Program-made: the position numbers and the translations under genes
Notes under the pieces: generated by a model
Database searches by the model: none
What the model was told of the DNA's origin: nothing
What the model saw: the letters and a program-made list of their open reading frames with translations, nothing else
Source of the DNA: Arthrobacter sp. FB24
GTDB lineage: Bacteria; Actinomycetota; Actinomycetes; Actinomycetales; Micrococcaceae
Direction: 5' to 3'
NCBI RefSeq assembly: GCF_000196235.1
Contig: NC_008541.1
Coordinates: 930,001 to 994,000, forward strand
Length of the DNA stretch: 64,000 nt
Shown: one piece after another, positions 41,334 to 51,262 of the stretch
Layout of the letters: every line of letters begins with the position of its first letter
How positions within the stretch are numbered: the first letter of the stretch is position 1

Positions 41334-43163
41334 ATGACTTTCACCCGGCCCGATCCGTTCACCACGCGCCCCACCCTCCGGGGAACCTTCGGAATGAGTG
41401 CCTCCACGCACTGGCTCGCCACCGCAACCGCCCAGTCCGTGCTGGAACGAGGCGGAAACGCGTTCGACGCCGCCACCGCCGGGGCGTTTGTCCTCCACGT
41501 GGTCGAGCCGCACCTGAACGGTCCGGGCGGGGACATGACCGGAGTGTTTGTTACGGCCGGGGAACCAGGCAAACCGGTGGTCCTGATGGGTCAGGGGCCG
41601 GCCCCCGCCGGAGCGACGCCCGGGCATTATCGCTCGGAAGGCCTGGAGCTGGTGCCGGGTTCAGGAGCCCTGGCGGCGGCAGTGCCTGCCGCCGTCGACG
41701 CCTGGCTCCTCCTGCTGCGCGACCACGGAACGTGGGAGTTGCAGGCGGTGCTCGAGTATGCGGTCGGATATGCGCGCGATGGCCACCCGATGCTGGGAAG
41801 GGTCGGCGCAACCATCGCGTCAGTTTCGGAGCTGTTCACAGAGCACTGGCCCACTTCGGCCGAGCTGTGGATGCCCGGGGGCAGAATTCCCTCTGAGGGG
41901 GAACTGGTCCGGAATCCGGCGTACGCGCGCACCCTTGAACGGCTGGTGGAGGCGGGAGCCGCGGGGTCCACGCGGGAAGCGCGTATCGACGCCGCACGCC
42001 GGGAATGGCGCGGGGGCTTTGTAGCGGAGGCCATGGTGCAGTCCGTGCAGGCGCCGCACCGCCATTCGTCCGGGACTGACCACCGCGGAGTGCTGGCAAT
42101 GGATGACGTCGGGGGATTCGAAGCGGGCTACGAAGCCGCAGCCACCGTTGAGTTCAGGGGACACACCATCGCCAAGACGGGTCCGTGGGGCCAGGGTCCG
42201 GCGCTCCTGCAGACCCTTGCGATCCTTGACGGTTTCGCGGACGAGTACCTTGATCCGTCCACCGAACTGGGCGTGCACACCATCCTGGAAGCCCAGAAAT
42301 TGGCGCTCGCCGACCGGGAGGCCTACTACGGCGACACTGACGTGCCGCTCGACCACCTGCTGTCCGCCGGCTACGCCGCCGAGCGACGGCAAATGATCAT
42401 GGAGCGGGCATCGCATGAGTTCCGGCCGGGCCGGGTTCCGGGATACGAACCGTTTGTCCCGCCGTTGCGGACCGAGTACGTGCCGCCGGCGCGCGCGAAC
42501 GACGACGGGCCGGCCCTTCGCGGGACTGCTGGCGCCGGCGTGGGTGAACCGACGGTACTGGCAACCGGCGAGACGCGCGGCGACACGTGCCACATCGACG
42601 TGGTGGACCGGTGGGGCAACATGATCTCGGCGACTCCTTCCGGCGGCTGGCTGCAGTCTTCCCCGGCGATCCCCGAGCTGGGTTTCTGCCTGGGAACCCG
42701 GCTGCAGATGACCTGGCTCGAACCTGGAACACCGTCCACGCTGACCCCCGGGAAGCGTCCCCGCACCACCCTGACGCCCACCCTTGTGCTGCGCAACGGC
42801 ACGGCTGTAACAGCGCTGGGCTCGCCCGGCGGCGACCAGCAGGACCAGTGGCAGCTCCCGTACCTGCTGCGGACCATAGTGGGCGGCTACACTCCACAAC
42901 AGGCCATCGACGCCCCGACGTTCCATACGACGTCGATGCCGGGGTCGTTCTGGCCCCGCACCTGGGAGCCCGGCGGGGCAGTGGTGGAGGGCAGGCTGGG
43001 GGAGGACGTCATTGCAGGCCTGGAACGCCGCGGCCACCGGATCACGTGGGCCGGTGACTGGACGCTGGGACGGTTGTCCGCCGTCGTCCGTGATCCCCTG
43101 ACGGGCGTCCTGCAGGCCGCGGCGAACCCGCGCGGCGCGCAGGGGTACGCGGCAGGGCGGTAG
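41334..43163 (+). CDS. Gamma-glutamyltransferase family protein
   Basis: 609 residues with the Ntn-hydrolase fold of gamma-glutamyltranspeptidase. The likely autoprocessing Thr is in GDTCHIDVVDRWGNMIS near residue 418, and downstream ALGSPGGDQQDQWQLP matches the small-subunit glycine motif. No signal peptide is visible, unlike classical secreted GGTs, so it may be a cytoplasmic homologue (oxamate amidohydrolase or acylase-like). TACAGT about 15 bases before the ATG may be a -10 element. Confidence 0.87.
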   Translation: MTFTRPDPFTTRPTLRGTFGMSASTHWLATATAQSVLERGGNAFDAATAGAFVLHVVEPHLNGPGGDMTGVFVTAGEPGKPVVLMGQGPAPAGATPGHYRSEGLELVPGSGALAAAVPAAVDAWLLLLRDHGTWELQAVLEYAVGYARDGHPMLGRVGATIASVSELFTEHWPTSAELWMPGGRIPSEGELVRNPAYARTLERLVEAGAAGSTREARIDAARREWRGGFVAEAMVQSVQAPHRHSSGTDHRGVLAMDDVGGFEAGYEAAATVEFRGHTIAKTGPWGQGPALLQTLAILDGFADEYLDPSTELGVHTILEAQKLALADREAYYGDTDVPLDHLLSAGYAAERRQMIMERASHEFRPGRVPGYEPFVPPLRTEYVPPARANDDGPALRGTAGAGVGEPTVLATGETRGDTCHIDVVDRWGNMISATPSGGWLQSSPAIPELGFCLGTRLQMTWLEPGTPSTLTPGKRPRTTLTPTLVLRNGTAVTALGSPGGDQQDQWQLPYLLRTIVGGYTPQQAIDAPTFHTTSMPGSFWPRTWEPGGAVVEGRLGEDVIAGLERRGHRITWAGDWTLGRLSAVVRDPLTGVLQAAANPRGAQGYAAGR

Positions 43164-43201
43164 GGGCTTCCGCCCTAACGAATGACCGCTCGAGCCGCGA
43201 T

Positions 43202-43546
43202 TTAGTCCTTCCTGACGATATCGACCGAGATCTCCACCGCCGGAACCGTTCCCCTGTTCTCGAGCCAGTGGGTCGTGTTCCGATCCTCGGGCCATCCGAC
43301 TCCCGGCCCGTAGTCCGTGGCGACTCCGTTTCGATGGTCAGTGATCGTTCCCTGCAGGATGTAAACCGTGCCGGGCCGGCCTACGTGGTCGTGAACCGGG
43401 CCGAAGACGCCGCCGGGCTCGATGGTCACCATTCGAGTTCGAAGCTGGCGTCCTTCCATGCCTTCGATCTCGGAGGCAAGGTCAACCGTTGAAAGTAACT
43501 CCACCGTGACGCCTTTGGTCTTAGGTGCCACCTGTTCGTTGCCCAT
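43202..43546 (-). CDS. Cupin-domain protein
   Basis: A 114-residue single cupin (MVTIEPGGVFGPVHDHVGRP, then VYILQGTITDHRNG and GPGVGWPEDRNTTHWLENRG). His residues of motif 1 (HDH) and Glu/His of motif 2 could hold a metal. Start ATG 43546 with AGAGAG upstream; a longer frame reaches 43615 without support. Substrate unknown. Confidence 0.82.
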   Translation of the reverse strand: MGNEQVAPKTKGVTVELLSTVDLASEIEGMEGRQLRTRMVTIEPGGVFGPVHDHVGRPGTVYILQGTITDHRNGVATDYGPGVGWPEDRNTTHWLENRGTVPAVEISVDIVRKD

Positions 43547-43774
43547 GGTGCTCTCTTTTCTGTAAGTCTCTGTACGTCCGTGCTTTGTTGCTGGTGGTCC
43601 ACGCCGGACCGTCATCGGCCGTACCGGCTTGCGCCGCCCCTCCAGCCCGTCCCCTTCGTCCTCACATTAGGAAATTAACAGGACTCCGGGCCGACGAACA
43701 GTCCCTCGCCCAAAAACCCAAGGGAAGTACTAGCGGGAGACATGTCTTAAGGACTTCGGGCCGGCATGGTGGAG

Positions 43775-45461
43775 TCACTCGGGCCTGAAGTAATTGGTTC
43801 GTTGCGGTTGTTGGTGTGGGTCGATGTGGGGTGGCGGGATGAACCAGGGGATCCCGGTTTTGACCTGGATGTGCCACTGTTCCTTGTGTATCAGGTGGTG
43901 GTGATGGGAGCAGAGCAGTGTGCCGTTCTCGGTGCTGGTGGTTCCGCCGTGTGACCAGTAGGTGACGTGGTGGGCTTCGCACCACGGGGCGGGGATGGTG
44001 CAGCCCGGGAAGGCGCAGCCCTGGTCGCGGGCGGTGATGGCTTTGCGGATGTGGGGCGGGAAGATCCGGGTGGTGCGGCCGATGTCCAGGATCCGGCCCT
44101 GGCCGCCGAGGAGGACGGGGATGATGTCCGCGTCGCAAGCGATCTTCCGGACCGTGGCGGCGGTGACGGGCCCGGTGAACGCGAACGAGCCGGTGCCCCT
44201 GCCTGGGGTGCCCTGTTCGAGTGTGTCGAGGAGGTCGCGGTAGTCGATGGTGACCATGACCTGGGCGCAGGCCGCCCGCGGCGGGGAGGTTTCCGGTGGC
44301 GAGGGCGGTTTTGGCGGCGCCGACGAGGCCGTCCAGGAGTTGCTGGGGCCGGGTCCGCCGGTCCAGGCCGCCCTCGCCGCTAATGGTTCCGTCGGTGCCT
44401 TCAGCCGCTTCTGGTTGGGTGCGGGGGTTGGTGGCGGTGTTCATCACGGTCAGGAGGGGTTCGTACTGGTCGGGGGTGGCGAAGAATTCCACGTGGAACA
44501 GTCCGCGGCGGGGTTTCCGGATGAACACGCCCTGCCGGTGGCGGAGTTCCTCCTCGGAGGGTTCGCTGCCGTCCTGGTCGATCGCCTCTGTCCACTGCCG
44601 GGCGATGCGGGTCACGAAATCGGTGTCGTGCTCTGCCGCGGTGCGGGTTAGGGCGTGTTCCATCCGGGCCGTGGTGTCTTCGGGGGCGTGGTGCCGGACC
44701 CGGTCCAGGGCGAGGGTGATGATGGTCGCGGGCCGGGAGCCCACGGACCCGGATGCGACGGCCGCGGCGAGTTCGGGCCGTTCCGGTTCTTGGGGGTGGC
44801 CGGTGATCCCGGTCCGGGGCAGCACGGCTTCGGCGAGGGCGAGCCGGCGGCGGGCTTCGCCGGCACCGATCCGCAGCCTCATACGGAGGAACTCGGCCGT
44901 GTTCCGGCACCCGTCATCGGCCGGATCCGGATCGCAGGTCTTCGGCATTGCCGCAGGTATCTCTTCAGCCGCGCCACTTCCGGCGTCCGCGGCCTGGGCC
45001 TCCGTTCCGGCCGCCCAGCCGATCGGCCCGTGAACAGCCGTCTCGTTGCCCCACCCGGTGGTCCAGCCAACCGCCGCGCCACGGCCCGCACCAGCCCGTG
45101 CAGCGGCATAAATAGCCTCCCTCCGGGACCGGTCCACAGCCCCGGCAGCAACCACCTGCAAATATTCAGCGGCGCGGGAGATGTCCTCCACCCGGGCAGC
45201 GAAGTCAGCAGCCTCCCGGAAGCGCATCCCCGCAGCGACCGCGACCGCCGTCGAACTAATGGCCTCCAGCAGCGCAAGGCACCTGGCCAGACCACCGGAC
45301 CCGCCGCCGTCGAACGCTAACGGCTTCGGCTGCCGCCCGGCGGGAACACTCCGCAAACCGCGCACCGACGCGGGGAAAGCAGCAGAAGCGTCAGCGGCAG
45401 CGTCCATTTTGGCCCACCGCAACGCCCCTCGTGCTGCTGCAAGTTCCCCCATAACTTCCAT
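43775..45461 (-). pseudogene. DUF222/HNH endonuclease gene with a frameshift
   Basis: The N-terminal DUF222 part (about 399 codons from ATG 45461) is intact up to LATGNLPAAGGLR, then runs into Arg/Pro/His-rich nonsense. The proper continuation, VMVTIDYRDLLDTL through the HNH motif GCAFPGCTIPAPWCEAHHV and NGTLLCSHHHHLIH, lies in the next frame from about 44263 to the stop at 43775. The break maps to a CCC triplet (minus strand) at 44263-44265; loss of two bases or gain of one explains it. Such genes are multicopy and fast-evolving in Arthrobacter. Real decay and sequencing error cannot be told apart here. Confidence 0.85.
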
Positions 45462-45523
45462 GGCATAACTCTGCCAAAGACCTACGACAAAATAGCGGCT
45501 TCGCGAACGGACACTTGCGCCTC

Positions 45524-46276
45524 CTACCCAAGCACCCGCGGCCGGCCAAACTGGGTCCGGACGCCGGGGGAGAACAGCACGGACTCGGGCGGACCTGCCA
45601 CATCGAGCCCGGCGGCGCTGATTAACCCGTCCTCTAGGACCGTCAGCTCAGCCCGGTACAGCGGCCAGGGCGAATGGGTGTTTGGGATGTACAGCGTGCG
45701 GTCGCGGAAGCGGGAGTGCAGGCCGAACCTGGCCGTGAGGTGGACGGACAACGGGTCCGCCGCGACGTCGTCGAACGCCGGTACAACTGCGAAGTCGCTT
45801 CGGGCCCCGCGCCGGAAGCGCCGCACCGAGTAGCCTGTGGAGGGGCTGCCGGGGCGGGCCGGACGGAACCGGGCGTGCGACCACACATAGGGAATGCCGG
45901 CCGCGCGTGCGGCCAGGACCACGGCCAGCCGGTCCGCGTCCAGGCTGAGGAACACCACGCCCCGGGTGCCGTCAGGTTCCCGCGAATATAGCCGGACGTT
46001 GACCTCGTTGAAATCCCCGAAGAACGGCACTGCGGGGCCTCGTCCGATGCCCGCTTCCTGCATGCGGAAGCCGATCAGTCCCACCCAAGCTGAGCCGTCG
46101 AAAACGTCCGGGACCACCCCGGGCGGCATAAACGCTGCCGCCGCAGCTTCGGGGATGCGCCAGTGCAGGAACACTGCATCGGTCCACCGCTGGTCCATGA
46201 TCACCGGGGTGGGCAGCTCCGGCGGCTCCGGCCACGGGTCGGTCAATCCCGGCCCCTGCAGCTCCGGGGCAGCCAC
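45524..46276 (-). CDS. YqjF/DUF2071 family protein
   Basis: A 250-residue protein with the DUF2071 pattern: IMDQRWTDAVFLHWRIPEAA, FMPPGVVPDVFDGSAWVGLI, GRGPAVPFFGDFNEVNVRLY and FLSLDADRLAVVLAAR. The fold resembles acetoacetate decarboxylase. No function is established. The GTG start overlaps the last base of the preceding gene's stop (TAGTG), so it is translationally coupled to the PEP-mutase-like gene. Confidence 0.87.
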   Translation of the reverse strand: MAAPELQGPGLTDPWPEPPELPTPVIMDQRWTDAVFLHWRIPEAAAAAFMPPGVVPDVFDGSAWVGLIGFRMQEAGIGRGPAVPFFGDFNEVNVRLYSREPDGTRGVVFLSLDADRLAVVLAARAAGIPYVWSHARFRPARPGSPSTGYSVRRFRRGARSDFAVVPAFDDVAADPLSVHLTARFGLHSRFRDRTLYIPNTHSPWPLYRAELTVLEDGLISAAGLDVAGPPESVLFSPGVRTQFGRPRVLG

Positions 46277-47055
46277 TAGTTGAGTGCCCGTGTTCCCTCG
46301 GGCAGCGCGCCCCCCGCCAGGAGCTCGGCGGTGGCGTCGGCAAAGGCCGTCAGGGCAACCCGCTGGGTCCAGGGGCCGTAGGAAATGCGTGCCACGCCCA
46401 GTTCCTGGAGCTTCGCCGGGGCAAGCGATCCCGGAACGTTGATGACGGACACCTTGTTCCGGCCGATGCCTTCAACGAGGGCGGCCACGGTGGGCTCGTC
46501 CAGCAATCCGGGAACGAAAACGGTGGTTGCTCCCACGTCGAGGAACGCGCGGCCTCGTTCAATGGCGTCGGCCAGGACGTCAGCGGGGTCGCGGTCCTTG
46601 CCCTTGAGGAAAGCATCGGTGCGCGCGTTGAGGACGAAATCGATGCCTTCGGCCCGGCCCGCCTGAGCGGCGGCCGCCATCTGGGCAACGGCGTCGGCCA
46701 GCGGGCGCATCTGGTCTTCGATGTTGGCGCCGACGATTCCTACCCCGATTGCCTTCTGGATTGTCTCGCCCGGGCTGCCGTAGCCGGATTCGAGGTCCGC
46801 GCTGACCGGAAGGCTGGTGGACGCGGCAATGCGCCCCGCCGCTTCGATCATGAGGTTCGCCGGAATGTTTTCGCCGTCCTCATAACCCAGCGAGGCCGCA
46901 ATGGAGTGGCTGGCCGTGGCCAGCGCGGTGGTGCCCGGGACGTCTGTGGCAACCTTGGCGGTGATGGCGTCCCAGACGTTGATGACCTGCAGGATTTCCG
47001 GCGCCTGGTGGAGGCGAAGAAGTTCAGAGGCTTTTGCTGCGGTGGTGTGAGTCAT
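46276..47055 (-). CDS. Isocitrate lyase / PEP mutase superfamily protein
   Basis: A 259-residue TIM barrel: VINVWDAITAKVATDVPGT, LATASHSIAASLGYEDGE, VSADLESGYG (metal-binding Asp/Glu), GANIEDQ and LNARTDAFL. The canonical lyase KKCGH loop is absent, which points to the oxaloacetate decarboxylase or carboxyphosphonoenolpyruvate-mutase-like branch. The substrate is probably a 2-oxo acid. It is coupled to the DUF2071 gene. Confidence 0.88.
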   Translation of the reverse strand: MTHTTAAKASELLRLHQAPEILQVINVWDAITAKVATDVPGTTALATASHSIAASLGYEDGENIPANLMIEAAGRIAASTSLPVSADLESGYGSPGETIQKAIGVGIVGANIEDQMRPLADAVAQMAAAAQAGRAEGIDFVLNARTDAFLKGKDRDPADVLADAIERGRAFLDVGATTVFVPGLLDEPTVAALVEGIGRNKVSVINVPGSLAPAKLQELGVARISYGPWTQRVALTAFADATAELLAGGALPEGTRALN

Positions 47056-47096
47056 GCTGCGAGCCTAACCGAGGGCGCTGACAGCGGAGAAGGCTT

Positions 47097-47504
47097 TCAG
47101 CCCTCCGCTGATGAGCCCGACGCGCCGGCTGAGGCTGCCGCCCCGGCGGGCTGTTTCTGCCAGGGCCAGCGGCCGGTGATCTCGAGCTCCAGTGAGAAGC
47201 TGAGGAAGGTGCGGATGAGCACGATGATCGCCAGCACACCTACGCTCTCGAAGGTCGGCGTCACGGCGACCGTCCGGATGATGTCCGCCGCCACCAGGAG
47301 TTCAAGGCCCAACAGGATGGAACGGCCCAGCAGCTGCCGGTAGGAGCGGTACATGGAAAGGGGTTCGGATCCCGGCGGCAGGCGTTTCGGCTGGAATCCG
47401 CGGAGGGCCATGGGAATGGAGACGACGGCGCCGATCACCATGACGGCGACGCCGGCAAAGTCCATGAACCTGCCCACCGTCTCGATAATGTGCTGGAAAT
47501 CCAC
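47097..47504 (-). CDS. DUF1622 membrane protein
   Basis: A 135-residue protein with three membrane helices (DFAGVAVMVIGAVVSIPMAL, SILLGLELLVAADIIRTVAV, VGVLAIIVLIRTFLSFSLEL), the DUF1622 layout. Start GTG 47504 follows AGGGGG at 4-5 bases; the open frame extends to 47699 without support. Possibly a small channel-like or regulatory membrane protein. Function unknown. Confidence 0.82.
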   Translation of the reverse strand: MDFQHIIETVGRFMDFAGVAVMVIGAVVSIPMALRGFQPKRLPPGSEPLSMYRSYRQLLGRSILLGLELLVAADIIRTVAVTPTFESVGVLAIIVLIRTFLSFSLELEITGRWPWQKQPAGAAASAGASGSSAEG

Positions 47505-47547
47505 TGTTCCCCCTAGAAGGCTTCGGACACGGAAAAGTGCAGCGCCA

Positions 47548-48453
47548 TCACGGGTGCCGGACGCCTTCGCCGGCGAGGATCGAGCGGTACCCCTCGCGGA
47601 ATGAGGGGTAGGCAAACTCGAATCCGGTGCCGCGGAGCAGGGCATTGCTGCACCGTTTGTTGCCGCCGCGGGACGGTTCGCGGCCGCCACCGTCACCATC
47701 CGGAGCGTCCGACGACGGCCGAGGGAGTCCCAGCTCGTCGGCCAGGAAACGCTGGACCTCGCCGAGCTCCGCGGGATCGTTGTCCACGCCGAGGTACACG
47801 GGTCCGGGTTCGGCGGCCATGGTGCAGAGGTGCACGATCGCCGCCGCGGCGTCGTCCCGGTGGATGCGGTTGGTGTAGCGCGGTTCCGCCGGAGCCGCCG
47901 CAGTTCCTGATCGGACCTGATCGATCAGCCGGGTCCGCCCCGGCCCGTAAATGCCGCCCAAGCGAAGCACCACGGGGGTGATCCCGGTGCCGAGCAGGCG
48001 CCGGTGCAGCAGGTCCTCGGCCTCGCGGATGATGCGGCCGGAGAATCCGCCCGGCGCCGGCGCCGTGCTCTCATCCACCCAGCCGCCGTCCGCGTCGCCG
48101 TACACGGCAGTGGAGGAGACGAACAACACGCGCCGGAGCGTCGAAGGCGCCGCGCCGCCGTCATGCCCGCGTCCGCGTTCCAGCGCATCCAGAACGTTAG
48201 ACACTCCGTCCACATAGGCGGCCCGGTAAGCCTCTTCCGTGGGGGAGTCAGCCGCAACCGCGATGACGACGGCGGTGGTGTCCGCCGGGATCGGCGGCAG
48301 AGGCGGAACGGTCAAGTCAGCCGCGACACCTTCGATGGCGGCCGGAAGCTTGTCCGGCGACCGCCGCCAGCCCACCACGCGGTGGCCTGCGGCCGCGAAA
48401 CGTAGCCCGGCCTCGGTACCCAGATCGCCGCAGCCGGCCATAAGAACAGTCAT
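47548..48453 (-). CDS. NAD-dependent epimerase/dehydratase family protein
   Basis: A 301-residue extended SDR protein: cofactor motif VLMAGCGDLGTEAGLRF, catalytic Ser/Thr in LFVSSTAVYGDADG, and GGIYGPGRTRLIDQV. The Tyr of the usual YxxxK is replaced in this subgroup, in which such proteins (YeeZ-like) often bind NADP without a known reaction. A variable Gly/Asp-rich insert precedes the C-terminal YPSFREGYRSIL. Confidence 0.85.
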   Translation of the reverse strand: MTVLMAGCGDLGTEAGLRFAAAGHRVVGWRRSPDKLPAAIEGVAADLTVPPLPPIPADTTAVVIAVAADSPTEEAYRAAYVDGVSNVLDALERGRGHDGGAAPSTLRRVLFVSSTAVYGDADGGWVDESTAPAPGGFSGRIIREAEDLLHRRLLGTGITPVVLRLGGIYGPGRTRLIDQVRSGTAAAPAEPRYTNRIHRDDAAAAIVHLCTMAAEPGPVYLGVDNDPAELGEVQRFLADELGLPRPSSDAPDGDGGGREPSRGGNKRCSNALLRGTGFEFAYPSFREGYRSILAGEGVRHP

Positions 48454-48507
48454 ACGGCCAGTCTGCCAGAGCGGCGGCGAAGCCTTGGCCAGGCTCGGGA
48501 TTTACGG

Positions 48508-49413
48508 CTAGGGCGCCGGAATCGGGAAGAACAGGCGCGGATCCTGCAGGAGGGCTGGGTAGTCGAACGAGGAGCGTTCCACGACGTCCGTCACCTGGAA
48601 GTTCCGGGCGAACCGGCCGTCCACGGTGATGGGACGCCCCTGGACCTTGCCGATCGCGAACGTGGCACCGCCGTCGAACGGTACAGCGATGGCGGAATTG
48701 CCGGGGAGGGTCCGGAAGGCCTCTTCCTGCTGCTGGCGTTTCTTCGTGGGCTTCTTCACCAATTGCTTGGGCGGCCGCTTCTTGGGGTTTTTGGCCGGGC
48801 GGCGCGAGTCGGTCTCGGCGTAGACGAACTCGTACTCTTCGGACTGGGCGGCGGCCTTGGCGGCGCGGCCAACCTCCGGCAGGCTGATGGTGTCGAGCTT
48901 GTCCGGGGCAATGTCTCCCACCTGGGCACGCAGGATCCAGAGCCGGTCACCGGCCGGATCTTCCGGAAGGAACTCATGCCGGGGTTCGGGCCAGACATAC
49001 TCCAGGTCCACCGGCGTTCCGGGGAACAGTTCGCTGTAGAAGCGCGGTTCCTTCTGCAGCAGCCGGGAGCGGTGGCTGAGGTGCAGGTCAGGCTCGCCAA
49101 GCCACGGCGGCATGGGGATTTTGGCCTTGTAAGCCGCGTGGTCCGCCTGCGGCGCGAATTCGGCGATCTTTGCCCGGGTGGTGTCCTCGCCGCCGCGGGC
49201 GATCCATTCATCAGCGATGGCCAGGCCGTACATGGTCAGCGCGGGGACGTAGCCCATCCACATACGGATGGCCGGGTGCGACTGCCAGCCGTACTCCGGG
49301 ATCACCAGCGCACGCAGTGTCTGCAGCGCTTCGACACGCTGCTTGCCGAGCCGGACGCGGTCAAGGACCGCGGCGCTCTGCTGGAAATCGGGGTAGGGAA
49401 GGAAAGTCTGCAT
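48508..49413 (-). CDS. MSMEG_6728-family protein (pyrimidine-dimer glycosylase-like)
   Basis: 301 residues. The first 120 residues (MQTFLPYPDFQQSAAVLDRV, RLGKQRVEALQTLRAL, GWQSHPAIRMWMGYVPAL) follow the MSMEG_6728 family, distantly like T4 endonuclease V. A Lys/Arg-rich patch (KNPKKRPPKQLVKKPTKKRQ) separates it from a C-terminal segment ending in PALLQDPRLFFPIP. The basic patch and the fold suggest nucleic-acid binding, but no activity has been shown to my knowledge. Confidence 0.85.
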   Translation of the reverse strand: MQTFLPYPDFQQSAAVLDRVRLGKQRVEALQTLRALVIPEYGWQSHPAIRMWMGYVPALTMYGLAIADEWIARGGEDTTRAKIAEFAPQADHAAYKAKIPMPPWLGEPDLHLSHRSRLLQKEPRFYSELFPGTPVDLEYVWPEPRHEFLPEDPAGDRLWILRAQVGDIAPDKLDTISLPEVGRAAKAAAQSEEYEFVYAETDSRRPAKNPKKRPPKQLVKKPTKKRQQQEEAFRTLPGNSAIAVPFDGGATFAIGKVQGRPITVDGRFARNFQVTDVVERSSFDYPALLQDPRLFFPIPAP

Positions 49414-49641
49414 CCTTCAAGTGTGGAGGTGCCGGGGTCCAAGACCAAATGGCGGCGGCCGCCACGCCCCGCTGAGGTGGCGGCGTTGCGGCGGCAAACG
49501 CTGGTAGGCTGTGAGCGGCCTGAGAGCAGCGCGGCGTAGTCTACTGGACCGTATGCTGAGACGGGGGCGACAACACGGTCACAATTTCACTAAGATGACC
49601 CCAATCAAATCCCGCCTCAGCCACCCTCCGGAAGACACGAA

Positions 49642-50214
49642 ATGACACTTACCCAAGCAGTTCCGTTCACGCCGAAGTTCGGACAAATGCTGAGCCCGGA
49701 AGCCAAGGGCGTCCTGGTGCTTGATGAATTCACCATCGACCCGGAAGCTGCCCGCAAGGAGCAACATGGTTTCCGCGCCGCCCTCGGCTCTGTTGCACTG
49801 AAACTCCGGCGCATCGTTGCCCTCCGCCTGTTCATCGCGGTGGTGGCCATAGCCAACCTCCCCTTGTTCCTGCTGTCCACCGGATGGTGGATCTACGCCG
49901 TGTCCCTTGCCGTTGTGGTTGGGGTGCACGCAGCGGTTTCGTGGCTCAACGCACACGAGCCGAAGGTGCGCCAGCGCCACTCGCTGGAGCTGCATCTGCA
50001 CCGCGAACGCAGCGACAACTACCGCAAAGTGCGCGATGCCGTGAAGTTCGTGATCGATTCGCCGGCGCGCATGAACGAGCACCTGTACCTGGAGCTCCTG
50101 GCAGCCAAGCGGGTGGCCCTGCACCTGCACATCGGCACTGTGGCCCTGCTGGACACCAGCGACGACTCCGCCTGGAAGGTCCGGATCGTCCGGGAACTGC
50201 CGCAGACGGCCTGA
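49642..50214 (+). CDS. Two-helix membrane protein, unknown function
   Basis: A 190-residue protein with a soluble N-terminus, two adjacent membrane helices (ALRLFIAVVAIANLPLFLLS and WIYAVSLAVVVGVHAAVSWL) and a 90-residue charged C-terminal domain rich in His, Arg and Glu (RHSLELHLHRERSDNYRKV). The two-helix hairpin with cytoplasmic ends resembles 2TM domains of phage-type or NACHT-associated proteins, but I do not recognise a family. The 228-bp region before it contains TATGCT as a possible -10; otherwise it is empty. Confidence 0.72.
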   Translation: MTLTQAVPFTPKFGQMLSPEAKGVLVLDEFTIDPEAARKEQHGFRAALGSVALKLRRIVALRLFIAVVAIANLPLFLLSTGWWIYAVSLAVVVGVHAAVSWLNAHEPKVRQRHSLELHLHRERSDNYRKVRDAVKFVIDSPARMNEHLYLELLAAKRVALHLHIGTVALLDTSDDSAWKVRIVRELPQTA

Positions 50215-50218
50215 ACTC

Positions 50219-50250
50219 AGGAAACAACGACGCTTAGGAAACAACGACGC
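50219..50250 (+). repeat. 15-bp direct repeat leading into a terminator
   Basis: AGGAAACAACGACGC occurs at 50219-50233 and 50236-50250. The second copy overlaps the left arm of the terminator that follows, as if part of the hairpin arm had been duplicated upstream. Confidence 0.8.
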
Positions 50251-50289
50251 CGGAGCTCCCCGCCAAGGGAAGCTCCGGCGTCGTTGTTT
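50239..50289. terminator. 19-bp stem bidirectional terminator
   Basis: The left arm 50239-50257 (AAACAACGACGCCGGAGCT) pairs perfectly with 50271-50289, with a 13-base loop. The arm ends are A-rich on one side and T-rich on the other (TTGTTTA), so it can stop transcription in both directions between the convergent membrane-protein and rpf genes. Confidence 0.88.
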
Positions 50290-50310
50290 AACGCTCTCTG
50301 CCTAAACACC

Positions 50311-51262
<952 letters not shown>

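Noticed and set aside
41820..43295. 491-codon minus-strand frame under the gamma-glutamyltransferase gene
   Set aside because: Antisense Arg/Gly/His-rich shadow of a clear Ntn-hydrolase gene.
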